Shown here one piece after another: positions 25,835-33,315 of a stretch of DNA of 49,694 nt. The stretch lies in IMG/VR virus record IMGVR_UViG_3300007734_000950, positions 1-49,694 of that record, one strand, 5' to 3'. Position 1 is the stretch's first letter. The number at the start of each line of letters is the position of its first letter. Under the pieces are notes generated by a model. That model saw only the letters and a program-made list of their open reading frames with translations. It ran no database searches and was not told the DNA's origin. The position numbers and the translations under genes are program-made. This DNA is from a virus.

Positions 25835-26571
25835 AAATATTAGTTATAGGAGATAAATGTGATGATGTATTTCGTTATGGGGAAGTAAATAGATTAGCCC
25901 CCGAAGCACCTATCCCCATTATTATACCCGAAAGAGAAACCTCTAACCCAGGAATGGCAGGAAATGTAGTACGAAATTTAGAAGTATTAGGTGCTGAGGT
26001 GGAATTTATTCATAATCATTACCCAATTAGAAAAATTAGATATGTTTGTTCAAAATATAATCATTTACTTTTACGAGTTGATGAAAATGATAAATGTGAA
26101 AATATTAGTGAATATTATGATTTAACTCCTCTAAAATGGGAGCAATATGATGCTGTTGTGATTAGTGATTACTGCAAAGGGTTTCTGAATGAAGATGATA
26201 TTGAATATATTTCTTCAAAGCATCCCTTAACATTTTTAGATAGTAAAAAACTATTAGGAAATTGGGCACATAATATTAGTTTTATTAAAATTAACTATAA
26301 TGAATATGAAAAAAATAAAAATGTTTTTTTAATAGATAATATACTTAAAAACAAAACAATTACTACTAGAGGAAAATATGGATGTGATTATCAAAACAAA
26401 AATTACCCCACTAAAGAAGTACCAGTAAAAGATGTTTCTGGAGCAGGGGACACATTCCTTGCAGGGTTAGTAGTAGAATATATTAAATCAAAAAATATAG
26501 AGTCTGCTATTAATTTTGCTCAAGAATGCACTACCATTGTTGTCCAGAAATTAGGAGTATCAACAATTTAG
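25831..26571 (+). CDS. PfkB-type sugar kinase, HldE N-terminal-like
   Basis: A protein of 246 residues, shorter than the HldE kinase domain (about 320) but with its hallmarks: RLAPEAPIPIIIPERE, NPGMAGNVVRNLEVLGAEV, LLRVDEND, SDYCKG and the catalytic DVSGAGDTFLAG with the base Asp. The end VVQKLGVSTI also matches HldE. It would phosphorylate heptose 7-phosphate at C1; the nucleotidyltransferase partner is at 12974, 12 kb away. Other hexose or pentose phosphates remain possible. Confidence 0.85.
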   Translation: MKILVIGDKCDDVFRYGEVNRLAPEAPIPIIIPERETSNPGMAGNVVRNLEVLGAEVEFIHNHYPIRKIRYVCSKYNHLLLRVDENDKCENISEYYDLTPLKWEQYDAVVISDYCKGFLNEDDIEYISSKHPLTFLDSKKLLGNWAHNISFIKINYNEYEKNKNVFLIDNILKNKTITTRGKYGCDYQNKNYPTKEVPVKDVSGAGDTFLAGLVVEYIKSKNIESAINFAQECTTIVVQKLGVSTI

Positions 26572-26595
26572 TAATAAAAAATAAATAATATAATA

Positions 26596-27453
26596 ATGGA
26601 AACAACAGCCGTGTTATTAAATTGCCGAAATGACGGTTATAAAGAGGATGATAGATTTATAGTTTGTATTAATTCTATGTTAGAAACATTTGATGAAGTA
26701 TGGTACTGTGATTGGAATTCCCCTTCTGATAAAGGATCTATGTTATGGAAATTAAAAGATTATATCCCCAAGACTGGTAAAATTAGACATTTTGTAATAG
26801 ACCCAGCTACAACAGATTTATTAACAGGGCATGATCCTAGAATAGGAGATTTTTCCTATATTATTCCTCAAAATATATTACTTCGAAGATGTAAAGCGGA
26901 TTGGATTGTAAGTTCGGCTATAGACATTATTGCTCCTAAAAAAGAATATTTGGATAATTTTTTATCTAAAGCAAATAAGAATACTTTTTACTCAATTTCA
27001 AGGCGTGATGTTGAATATGAAGATTTAGAAAAAATAGGATTTGATAAATGGAGAGAATTTAGAGATAAAATGGATAAAACATCCCAACCCAGAATATTCC
27101 CAACCAAAGTTACTCCTAATGATGAATATAGTCTAATTAATTGTTGTGGTGATTTTCAAACAGCACATAGAGATGTTTGGAATAAAATAAAAGGATTTGA
27201 AGAGCAAATGATATATGCTTGTTTTCAAGATACTAATATACAGAAAAAAGCAGTTTTAAATGGATATAATTTAGAAGCTCATTTTAATTTACCCTTATAT
27301 CATATGTCTCATAAAGGTATGGGAAATGACGGATCATCTCCTTCAAAACAACACTACAATGACGCGTGGAAATGGGTAGAATTTTTTACAGAATCTGAAA
27401 ATGACGAAAATTGGGGGTTAGCTAGTACTGAAATTGAATTTGAGATTATTTAA
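26596..27453 (+). CDS. GT-A glycosyltransferase-like protein
   Basis: A protein of 285 residues. The N-terminus AVLLNCRNDGYKEDDRFIVC resembles GT2 openings; ADWIVSSAIDIIAP occupies the metal-binding position (a degenerate DxD). The NCCGDFQTAHRDVWNKIKGF segment with FQDTNIQKKAVLNGY matches the C-terminal part of galactosyltransferase-like GT-A proteins. Last gene of the glycan cluster. Confidence 0.75.
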   Translation: METTAVLLNCRNDGYKEDDRFIVCINSMLETFDEVWYCDWNSPSDKGSMLWKLKDYIPKTGKIRHFVIDPATTDLLTGHDPRIGDFSYIIPQNILLRRCKADWIVSSAIDIIAPKKEYLDNFLSKANKNTFYSISRRDVEYEDLEKIGFDKWREFRDKMDKTSQPRIFPTKVTPNDEYSLINCCGDFQTAHRDVWNKIKGFEEQMIYACFQDTNIQKKAVLNGYNLEAHFNLPLYHMSHKGMGNDGSSPSKQHYNDAWKWVEFFTESENDENWGLASTEIEFEII

Positions 27454-27469
27454 TAAATTAATATATTTA
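27440..27469 (+). promoter_or_regulatory. Promoter candidate upstream of the small-gene region
   Basis: TTG at 27440-27442 followed after 19 bases by TATATTTA (27462-27469). Spacing is one base shorter than at most sites. Confidence 0.5.
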
Positions 27470-27484
27470 TAATAAAGTTACAAT

Positions 27485-27799
27485 ATGGAAAAGGAAAAAC
27501 CCTCTCGCAAGCCTTTAACTTTAGAAATTCTTTTCCAACAAAAAGAAGATATTCAAGATTTAATAAACAATAAAGAATATTCTTCTTTAATTCTAAAAGA
27601 AAGTTTTAGTGCTTTAAAAGAAGCTATTAAGAAAAAACAATCCACTATTCAATTATTTAATATATCTAATTTAGGATTTATTATTTCTATTAAAAAAGAA
27701 AACTATAAACTTTGTTTAGAAAATATTTTAAAATATTATGAAACATTGGAAGATTATAAAACTTGTTCCCAAATTACTAATCTAATAAAAAAGCTCTAA
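27485..27799 (+). CDS. Hypothetical protein with UVR-like C-terminal motif
   Basis: A protein of 104 residues. The C-terminal helix pair NILKYYETLEDYKTCSQITN recalls the UvrB/UvrC interaction motif (Y..LE.Y..C..I). The protein at 29527 shares this tail (YEKQELYEDCIKIQNAI) and similar length, so the two look paralogous. The N-terminus is highly charged. No function assigned. Confidence 0.75.
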   Translation: MEKEKPSRKPLTLEILFQQKEDIQDLINNKEYSSLILKESFSALKEAIKKKQSTIQLFNISNLGFIISIKKENYKLCLENILKYYETLEDYKTCSQITNLIKKL

Positions 27800-27800
27800 T

Positions 27801-27962
27801 ATGTGTTTCTATTTTTATAGCATAAATGATCCTAAAAAAGAACCTATTGTTAAACATAACTTTGATTCTTATTTTGAAGCTTTGGAATATTTTTCTGCTC
27901 TAAAAAAATTCTCCCCTAGTCAATTTTTACAAATATTTGAAATTGGAAGTTATGATGAATGA
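27801..27962 (+). CDS. Small hypothetical protein
   Basis: A 53-residue frame starting with MCFYFYSINDPKKEPIVKHN, one base after the previous stop. It fills an otherwise empty interval and ends overlapping the next start by 11 bases, a packing typical of this genome. Aromatic-rich; no homology recognised. Confidence 0.6.
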   Translation: MCFYFYSINDPKKEPIVKHNFDSYFEALEYFSALKKFSPSQFLQIFEIGSYDE

Positions 27963-28371
27963 ACCAAATGAATTAGAATTTGATGATATTAAAGAAATCA
28001 AAAATGCCTTTGAAACTATTCTAGGATCTCCTGTAGAAATTGAATACACATCTGAATTAGTCAAGGAAAGGGAAGTGTTTATTTCTATTATAGAGGATTT
28101 ACTTAACCTTACTTCTCAAAACAACTTAGTATTCACCACTACAGGAATAGATATTAATTCTATTGTTGATCCATATTTAGGAGTAATAGAAAAACTATTT
28201 GTTTTACACTTTGGAGACGAAGCATTTGATATAATTATTTGGTTTCTTACCAAAACCAATTCCCCAGGAGGCACTAAAACTAAACTAGAAGATATAGATG
28301 GAAATCTATATAAAATAGATACTCCTGAAGAATTATGGGAATTTCTTACCAAAAGATTTTATTCAGAATAA
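27952..28371 (+). CDS. Conserved phage protein, paralogue of the 39207 gene
   Basis: I start at ATG 27952 (TTATGATG) rather than TTG 27937; product 139 residues. The C-terminal half, DPYLGVIEKLFVLHFGDEAF ... ELWEFLTK, aligns by eye with the 39207 product (DPYHQIISTLIEEIYGKEGL ... SLWEYLEK). The family seems to be a small acidic alpha/beta protein. Function unknown. Confidence 0.72.
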   Translation: MMNEPNELEFDDIKEIKNAFETILGSPVEIEYTSELVKEREVFISIIEDLLNLTSQNNLVFTTTGIDINSIVDPYLGVIEKLFVLHFGDEAFDIIIWFLTKTNSPGGTKTKLEDIDGNLYKIDTPEELWEFLTKRFYSE

Positions 28372-28372
28372 T

Positions 28373-28403
28373 TTGGCAAAAGTTAATTTTTATCGTATAT
28401 TTA
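28373..28403 (+). promoter_or_regulatory. Promoter for the DksA-like gene
   Basis: TTTGGCAAA with TTG at 28373-28375, 20 bases, then TATATTTA (28396-28403). Strong match to the window consensus. Confidence 0.7.
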
Positions 28404-28420
28404 CATAAAATTAATTTTAT

Positions 28421-28756
28421 ATGGCAATTAAACACTGTAAATCTTGTGGAGTAGAAATTGATCCACGTCGTTTGGCAATTCTTCCAACAACTGAAACTTG
28501 TACTCAACACTCTACTATTGAGAAAAAAGTTGCAGTTACTAAACAAATGGGTGAAGGTGATCACACCTGGACTGAAACATTTGTATTAGAAAGAGATGAA
28601 TTTGAGAAACTAGAAGCTTTAGAGAAAAATCTTCGTAAAATTTCAAATGCTTCTCCTAAAGTTGATGCTATTGACTTTGAGGAAGAAGATGAAGAAGAAG
28701 AAAAAGAAGAAGATTTGAAAAATAATCTTAATTTATTAGACGATCTTATAGACTAA
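28421..28756 (+). CDS. DksA/TraR-like zinc-finger protein
   Basis: A protein of 111 residues. The N-terminal CKSCGVEIDPRRLAILPTTE followed by CTQH matches the zinc finger of DksA/TraR, with His replacing the last Cys. The C-terminus is a run of Asp/Glu (residues 85-100). DksA-type proteins bind RNA polymerase through its secondary channel; here the usual coiled coil is missing or placed differently, so a general zinc-finger role is safer. One base separates it from the next gene. Confidence 0.68.
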   Translation: MAIKHCKSCGVEIDPRRLAILPTTETCTQHSTIEKKVAVTKQMGEGDHTWTETFVLERDEFEKLEALEKNLRKISNASPKVDAIDFEEEDEEEEKEEDLKNNLNLLDDLID

Positions 28757-28757
28757 A

Positions 28758-29393
28758 ATGCCAAAAGCAAAGCCCCTTACTAAAGAATATATCTTAGCAG
28801 CTATGAATAAGACTAAGTCTAATCGTGCTGCAGCTAGATATCTTAATGTTAGTTATATTCATTATAAAAAATGGGCTAAATTTTATAAAGATGAACCCAC
28901 AGGTGTAAGTTTATTTGAAAAACACAAAAACCAAAGTGGAAAAGGCATCCCTAAATTCTTAAATCAAGGAAAAAAAGACCCTGCCCTCATAGATGTTATT
29001 GAGGGTAGGGTCGATCCTGCTCATTTTAGCCCACAAAAAATCAAATATAGATTGTTAGAAGAGGGGTATTTAAAAGAAGAATGCTCTTTGTGTGGGTTCC
29101 ATGAACGTCGAGTTTTAGATTATAAAATGCCACTTATAATGCATTTTAAAGATGGAAATAAAAAACACTATCGCCTAGAGAACCTTGAAATGTTGTGTTA
29201 TAATTGTTATTTTTTAACAATTGGAGACATATTTACCGGTAAACAACTGGATGGTTTAGAAGACCATAAACCTATGAATAGCAGCCAGGTTGATTGGGAA
29301 GTAGATGATTATACTACTCAACGCTTAAAAGAACTAGGATTAGGTGACCCTCCAGATGTTGATGATGATTATGATTTAATATCTAGAATATGA
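28758..29393 (+). CDS. HNH-like zinc protein with N-terminal HTH
   Basis: A protein of 211 residues. Residues about 15-45 (NRAAARYLNVSYIHYKKWAK) look like a helix-turn-helix. The C-terminal half has CSLCGFHERR ... IMHFKDGNKKHYRLENLE ... CYNCYF: the four-Cys zinc frame and the H...N order of an HNH nuclease. The final catalytic His is Tyr (CYNCY), so it may be inactive or a DNA-binding derivative. Endonuclease or late regulator are both possible. Confidence 0.75.
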   Translation: MPKAKPLTKEYILAAMNKTKSNRAAARYLNVSYIHYKKWAKFYKDEPTGVSLFEKHKNQSGKGIPKFLNQGKKDPALIDVIEGRVDPAHFSPQKIKYRLLEEGYLKEECSLCGFHERRVLDYKMPLIMHFKDGNKKHYRLENLEMLCYNCYFLTIGDIFTGKQLDGLEDHKPMNSSQVDWEVDDYTTQRLKELGLGDPPDVDDDYDLISRI

Positions 29394-29545
29394 AGCATAA
29401 AAAACATGATAAAATTAAAAATGATTATTCTAAACAAAAGAGTAAACATTTAGAAGATTTAGCTTCACAATTACTTAGAAATGAAGAAAAATCTAGTCAA
29501 TTAAAAGGATATGATATCAATGATGAATGGCTAAATCTATTTTAA
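29390..29545 (+). CDS. Small basic hypothetical protein
   Basis: A 51-residue frame starting with MKHKKHDKIKNDYSKQKSKH, overlapping the previous stop by four bases (ATGA) and the next start by 19. Lys/His-rich first half, helical LEDLASQLLRNEE second half. The overlaps on both sides argue that it is translated. Confidence 0.6.
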   Translation: MKHKKHDKIKNDYSKQKSKHLEDLASQLLRNEEKSSQLKGYDINDEWLNLF

Positions 29546-29850
29546 CAAATAAAGAATTTAATTGTAACACCATTGAAGATTTTTATCAAATGGCTGAAAA
29601 CAATGACTTTAGAATAGCTAAAGCAGTAGTAGAAACCATTCTGAGTAATTTAAATACTAAAAAAAGATTTGTTAATGTTATGTCTATAAACATCCTTAAT
29701 ACAGGAGAAGTTATAGATCTAACAGCTGATAGAAAAGAATTTATAAGTATTTTAAAGAAAAACATAGTTCACTATGAAAAACAAGAGTTATATGAGGATT
29801 GTATAAAAATCCAAAATGCTATAGAATATCTTATTTCTAAACAAAGCTAG
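29527..29850 (+). CDS. Hypothetical protein, paralogue of the 27485 product
   Basis: A protein of 107 residues. Its C-terminal segment ILKKNIVHYEKQELYEDCIK corresponds to the UVR-like tail of the 27485 protein. The central NVMSINILNTGEVIDLTAD is strand-rich. Function unknown; a shared protein-protein contact is a reasonable inference. Confidence 0.75.
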   Translation: MAKSILTNKEFNCNTIEDFYQMAENNDFRIAKAVVETILSNLNTKKRFVNVMSINILNTGEVIDLTADRKEFISILKKNIVHYEKQELYEDCIKIQNAIEYLISKQS

Positions 29851-29894
29851 GTTATGTATCAAATTTTTATTAACTTATACACTAACCAATAGCA

Positions 29895-30044
29895 ATGGCA
29901 GCTAAAGCAAAAACTAACACAGTATCTACATTTAGAAAAAAACCAAAAGTAAAAAGACCAGGAGTAGTAGCAAAAACTAAAACCAGTAAAAATAAAAATA
30001 GTAAAAATTATAAAAAACCCTATAAAGGACAGGGTAAAAATTAA
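29895..30044 (+). CDS. Small Lys-rich basic protein
   Basis: A 49-residue frame (MAAKAKTNTVSTFRKKPKVK ... PYKGQGKN) that is almost wholly Lys, Thr, Gly and Asn. The composition suggests a nucleic-acid-binding tail protein, similar to small basic proteins I recall from other phages. Located 44 bases after the previous gene and not overlapped. Confidence 0.65.
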   Translation: MAAKAKTNTVSTFRKKPKVKRPGVVAKTKTSKNKNSKNYKKPYKGQGKN

Positions 30045-30057
30045 AAATTAAAATGTT

Positions 30058-30216
30058 ATGAGTAAAAACAGTGCTTTACAAAATTATGAAAGTGTAAAAC
30101 TTTGGACTGCTGATCTAGAAAAAAGACGTAAACAAAAACCTTCTTATCAAAAAACTGAAAAGAGAGCAGCTAAAAAACTTCTTAAATATCATCCTGCTTT
30201 AGAATATGAAGGATAA
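30058..30216 (+). CDS. Small hypothetical protein
   Basis: A 52-residue helical, basic frame (MSKNSALQNYESVKLWTADL ...). Start context GTTATG is the commonest one in this genome. It overlaps the next frame by 11 bases. Function unknown. Confidence 0.6.
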   Translation: MSKNSALQNYESVKLWTADLEKRRKQKPSYQKTEKRAAKKLLKYHPALEYEG

Positions 30217-30373
30217 AAATGGGTTAGTAAACTATTTTGATTCTCTTTCTGATAAAGAACTAACATTGTTAGTACAATACAACCCTAAAGGATTAGAACA
30301 ATTCTGTATATTACTTACCCTTGACATCCAGATTAATAAAGAAGCCTCAGATTCCCCAAAATTCTTTTGCTAG
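30206..30373 (+). CDS. Small hypothetical protein
   Basis: A 55-residue frame (MKDKNGLVNYFDSLSDKELT ... SPKFFC) overlapping the preceding frame by 11 bases. It fills the interval before the next promoter. Composition looks coding, but no relatives are recognised. Confidence 0.55.
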   Translation: MKDKNGLVNYFDSLSDKELTLLVQYNPKGLEQFCILLTLDIQINKEASDSPKFFC

Positions 30374-30401
30374 GATTTTAGGGATTTTGAGCGTATATTT
30401 A
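30371..30401 (+). promoter_or_regulatory. Weak promoter candidate
   Basis: TAGGATTTTA (one mismatch to TTGGATTTT) is followed at the usual 20-base spacing by TATATTTA (30394-30401), 17 bases before an ATG. Confidence 0.45.
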
Positions 30402-30417
30402 TAGAAAATTATAAGTT

Positions 30418-30642
30418 ATGAGATTTACATTAGATCAAGCAATTAAAAACCATTGGAGAAAAGCAAATGAAGCTTTAAAAGCAAATGAAAAAGAACAAGC
30501 AGCTGAATCTTTGGATAGATGTTTATTAGTATTAGCTAAGGCTACTGAAAACAACCAAAAAGAATTAGCTGGTGTAAAATTAGAGCTTTGGAAAGAAAGA
30601 GTATGGTATGCTTTAGAAAACAATGAACTTCTTATAGATTAA
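30418..30642 (+). CDS. Small helical hypothetical protein
   Basis: A protein of 74 residues, almost entirely helical: NHWRKANEALKANEKEQAAE then RCLLVLAKATENNQKELAG. The pattern resembles one TPR-like helix pair. It follows a promoter and precedes another small frame by three bases. Confidence 0.7.
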   Translation: MRFTLDQAIKNHWRKANEALKANEKEQAAESLDRCLLVLAKATENNQKELAGVKLELWKERVWYALENNELLID

Positions 30643-30645
30643 TAA

Positions 30646-30783
30646 ATGAAACAAAATTCAACCATAGAAGGATTAAATGAACGTCATGTGGCTCAAATTA
30701 TTAGAAGAAAAATGATTCAAAAAATAAAGCCATCAGGCAAAGTTTATTCCCGAAAAAACAAAACCCGAAATTATGAGATATAA
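30646..30783 (+). CDS. Small basic hypothetical protein
   Basis: A 45-residue frame (MKQNSTIEGLNERHVAQIIR ...), rich in Arg and Lys in its second half. It begins three bases after the preceding stop and overlaps the next start by 11 bases. Function unknown. Confidence 0.6.
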   Translation: MKQNSTIEGLNERHVAQIIRRKMIQKIKPSGKVYSRKNKTRNYEI

Positions 30784-31009
30784 CTCAATTAGACAACCTA
30801 AAGTTGTTAACGTTACTTACATCAGAGACACATCTCCAAACCAAGTAGCCCCACCTACACCTGATCTCCAGGAACAGCCTAAAGCAGAAGAAACATCTAA
30901 ACCTGAAGACCAAATTGATCCTCAGTCTTCTAGTTCTAATCAGACACCGACAAATGAATCAACCTCAAGTACTCCCTCCAAAGGTTCAACATCTGGAAAC
31001 AGCAAATAA
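30773..31009 (+). CDS. Low-complexity Pro/Ser/Thr-rich protein
   Basis: A protein of 78 residues. After a short basic start (MRYNSIRQPKVVNVTYIRD) the chain is a disordered Pro, Gln, Glu, Ser, Thr tail. There is no signal peptide. The last 56 bases overlap the next gene in another frame. Confidence 0.62.
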   Translation: MRYNSIRQPKVVNVTYIRDTSPNQVAPPTPDLQEQPKAEETSKPEDQIDPQSSSSNQTPTNESTSSTPSKGSTSGNSK

Positions 31010-31163
31010 GTACGCTGTTTTTATAGATAACGACCAGTTTACATTAATCCATTATCAAACTGAAGAACTAGAAGAATCATTTGAAATTCTAGATCTTAAT
31101 CAAAATCCTGTGGATGAAAAAACGTTTGATGAAGTATTAGAATATTGGGAAGATAATTTTTAA
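30954..31163 (+). CDS. Hypothetical protein, start nested in the previous gene
   Basis: I prefer ATG 30954 (MNQPQVLPPKVQHLETANKY) over TTG 30915; product 69 residues. The core YAVFIDNDQFTLIHYQTEEL and acidic C-terminus ending YWEDNF look like a compact domain. The overlap of 56 bases with the Pro/Ser-rich gene is the longest between two apparently real genes here. Confidence 0.65.
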   Translation: MNQPQVLPPKVQHLETANKYAVFIDNDQFTLIHYQTEELEESFEILDLNQNPVDEKTFDEVLEYWEDNF

Positions 31164-31183
31164 TTAATTATTTAATAAAGGTT

Positions 31184-31387
31184 ATGAAACGATTAGTTCC
31201 TGTATCTGAGGAAAAGGATATTCCTTTTTATGTAATGAATGAGTTTGCCCAATATTGGTGTGGACTCAAATATGGAAAAGCTAAATTTAGTGATAATTTC
31301 TCAGAAGCTAGAACACTTCAACGTGATGGACAATTTAGATCTCTCCAACACGTAAGTGATTACCGAATAGAAAAAATATATTTATGA
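31184..31387 (+). CDS. Small hypothetical protein
   Basis: A protein of 67 residues with start context AAAGGTTATG. Sequence KDIPFYVMNEFAQYWCGLKY then FSEARTLQRDGQFRSLQH. No recognised domain. Overlaps the membrane-protein gene by four bases. Confidence 0.65.
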   Translation: MKRLVPVSEEKDIPFYVMNEFAQYWCGLKYGKAKFSDNFSEARTLQRDGQFRSLQHVSDYRIEKIYL

Positions 31388-31722
31388 AACTATTAATAGG
31401 GATAGGGGTGGGAATATTAGCCCAACTACTAACATTCCTTCAATTACAGGGAAGATGGAAATTTCCTTGGATGAAAGAACATCCCCATATAGTTGTTTGG
31501 TTAGGTATTCCTATTTCATATCTATTTATGTATTCTGTTCAAAATATGGTTGAACACTTTGGTGGACAACTTTGGCCTTCTCGACTAATAGGCTTTGCTA
31601 TTGGAACTATTGTTTTTACATTTATGTCAATAAATTGGTTTAGTGAACCTATTAGTGTAAAAACAGGTATTTGTTTATTACTAAGTATTTGTATTCTATG
31701 TGTTCAACTATTTATGAAATAA
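31384..31722 (+). CDS. Multi-pass membrane protein
   Basis: A protein of 112 residues with four predicted membrane segments: GIGVGILAQLLTFL, VVWLGIPISYLFMY, LIGFAIGTIVFTFMS and GICLLLSICILCVQLF. A conserved-looking loop WKFPWMKEHPH sits between the first two. Could be a holin or small transporter; proximity to the lytic transglycosylase (580 bases) makes a lysis role worth testing, but nothing proves it. Confidence 0.7.
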   Translation: MKLLIGIGVGILAQLLTFLQLQGRWKFPWMKEHPHIVVWLGIPISYLFMYSVQNMVEHFGGQLWPSRLIGFAIGTIVFTFMSINWFSEPISVKTGICLLLSICILCVQLFMK

Positions 31723-31723
31723 C

Positions 31724-32020
31724 ATGGCTGAAAAAAAAGGTAGTACTGTAAAATTGATTTATGATTTTCCAACTCAATTGTCTACTGAAGTATTCACAGA
31801 TGATTGGGTTAGGGTAACATGTAAAAATTTTAGAAGTTTTTATGGTCCGAGACGCATTCTAAAATTTAATAAAAATGAATCATACTATGAAGAATATAAC
31901 GGACCAACATATTATTTTGAAACTAATATAAAAGTAAATAACCCCCCAACTTCAGGATTTCAATATCTAAATGGTAGAAAACCTGAATCAAAATTAAGAC
32001 AATATGAAAATTACTCCTAA
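31724..32020 (+). CDS. Hypothetical protein
   Basis: A protein of 98 residues, basic and Tyr/Phe-rich (NFRSFYGPRRILKFNKNES, YYEEYNGPTYYFE). No signal peptide or membrane segment. One base after the preceding stop; overlaps the next gene by 17 bases. Function unknown. Confidence 0.65.
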   Translation: MAEKKGSTVKLIYDFPTQLSTEVFTDDWVRVTCKNFRSFYGPRRILKFNKNESYYEEYNGPTYYFETNIKVNNPPTSGFQYLNGRKPESKLRQYENYS

Positions 32021-32243
32021 ATCAAATGTTTTGATGTTCAATGTAGAACACGAAGAAAAAAATTACACTTTGTATGTAGACTTAGATTACGTTGAAAACG
32101 TAACTAGACTAGTTATGGAAGATGAACAACAAACACTAGTTGAAGATGTAGAATTTGTAGATAAAGCATTCCAACAAGTTAAAGATGTATATTTTTCTAC
32201 TTCTACTCTTCAAACAGAAGCAGATCATCCATATACTACTTAA
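32004..32243 (+). CDS. Small acidic hypothetical protein
   Basis: A protein of 79 residues with alternating strands (NVLMFNVEHEEKNYTLYVDL) and an acidic middle (VMEDEQQTLVEDVEFVD). No recognised family. Confidence 0.68.
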   Translation: MKITPKSNVLMFNVEHEEKNYTLYVDLDYVENVTRLVMEDEQQTLVEDVEFVDKAFQQVKDVYFSTSTLQTEADHPYTT

Positions 32244-32302
32244 GTTTTCAGTAAGGACTTAGGTTAGGCTTAGCTGTATTTATAAAAATAAAAAAAACTA
32301 TT

Positions 32303-32905
32303 ATGAAAAAAAGAACTATTTTTATTGCCCTCGGCTTGCTTTTTATTACTTTATTACTTTATAGTAACCATGGAGACCCAATTGATCCTCGACCTTTAAC
32401 ACCTGCTGAGCGTTTATACAGAGCAATTCATACTTATGCTCCTATGTATAATATCCCGTTACATGTTGCATTTAATGTAGCTAGAATTGAAACTGGGTAT
32501 TTAGGTCCATATCATGTAACATATAACCATAAGCAAACATCTCATTGTGGTGCTGAAGGTGCTATGCAAATCATGCCTCAATACGCTCCTTATTATGCTG
32601 GGTTTAAAGTAACGAAACAGCAATTAAGAGACAGCATTGAATTGAATGTAGAAATATCTATGAAAATGCTTCGTGATTGGCATAACAGATATAAAGACTG
32701 GAGCAAAGCCACCGGAGCGTATAATACCGGCAAACCAGTACTGAATAAGTATGCTCAAAATGCTGTTAAGTATGGTTATGAAAATCATTGGGTAAAACCT
32801 GATTCTGCATTGTTAGCTAAAGTAGATACTTCCTATCTAAAACTAGGATTATTTTACGCAGAAATACCTGATAGTTTATTAACAGAAGTAAAAGTAGGGG
32901 AATAA
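32303..32905 (+). CDS. Lytic transglycosylase (SLT domain), membrane-anchored
   Basis: A protein of 200 residues. Residues 5-20 form a signal anchor or signal peptide. The SLT domain follows: catalytic Glu63 in VARIETG, then GAMQIMP and ATGAYNTG, all in the family order. It cleaves the peptidoglycan glycan strand between MurNAc and GlcNAc, and would serve in lysis or in DNA entry. The stop codon lies inside the loop of a downstream terminator. Small membrane proteins on both sides could complete a lysis module. Confidence 0.92.
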   Translation: MKKRTIFIALGLLFITLLLYSNHGDPIDPRPLTPAERLYRAIHTYAPMYNIPLHVAFNVARIETGYLGPYHVTYNHKQTSHCGAEGAMQIMPQYAPYYAGFKVTKQQLRDSIELNVEISMKMLRDWHNRYKDWSKATGAYNTGKPVLNKYAQNAVKYGYENHWVKPDSALLAKVDTSYLKLGLFYAEIPDSLLTEVKVGE

Positions 32906-32921
32906 AAACCCCTATTTTTTT
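32895..32921 (+). terminator. Rho-independent terminator after the transglycosylase gene
   Basis: TAGGGG (32895-32900) pairs with CCCCTA (32909-32914) around an eight-base loop containing the stop codon, followed by a run of seven T. Three bases later a new promoter begins. Confidence 0.85.
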
Positions 32922-32923
32922 AC

Positions 32924-32954
32924 TTGGATTTTAAAAAGAAAATTATTATATTTA
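32924..32954 (+). promoter_or_regulatory. Promoter downstream of the terminator
   Basis: TTGGATTTTA, its TTG followed after 20 bases by TATATTTA (32947-32954). One of the best consensus matches; start codon at 32980 with AAAGGTT upstream. Confidence 0.75.
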
Positions 32955-32979
32955 CAATATAAATTAAAAAATAAAGGTT

Positions 32980-33315
32980 ATGACAAGAACAGTTTCACTT
33001 CCAGACAATTACACAATGCATTTTATTGCAGACAATTGGGAAAAAAATGTTAATGTGTGGTTAACTGATAATATGAGTAATTCCACTACTATTTTAGCTA
33101 CATGGGAAAATGGAAAATGGACTTCATGTACGTTAAATAACATTAATAAGTTTTTTGGTTTAATGAAATTTAACCATAAAGCTAAACGTAGACTTAAAGA
33201 AGCATTTATGGATATGAATACTAAAGGTTCTGATGAACAGATTAGATCTATGTCTAAAACATGGAAGTGTTTTCGTCGTAGATTTAGAATTGAAATTTAT
33301 AAAATGATAAAATGA
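32980..33315 (+). CDS. Hypothetical protein
   Basis: A protein of 111 residues. The N-terminal half is strand-rich (YTMHFIADNWEKNVNVWLTD), the C-terminal half a basic helix region (KCFRRRFRIEIYKMIK). First gene after a promoter; overlaps the next by four bases. No function assigned. Confidence 0.7.
   Translation: MTRTVSLPDNYTMHFIADNWEKNVNVWLTDNMSNSTTILATWENGKWTSCTLNNINKFFGLMKFNHKAKRRLKEAFMDMNTKGSDEQIRSMSKTWKCFRRRFRIEIYKMIK

Noticed and set aside
9108-27453. The glycan cluster as host chromosomal DNA joined by mis-assembly
   Set aside because: Gene packing, strand, AT content and the same promoter type continue without a break on both sides. Read coverage would be needed to exclude it fully.
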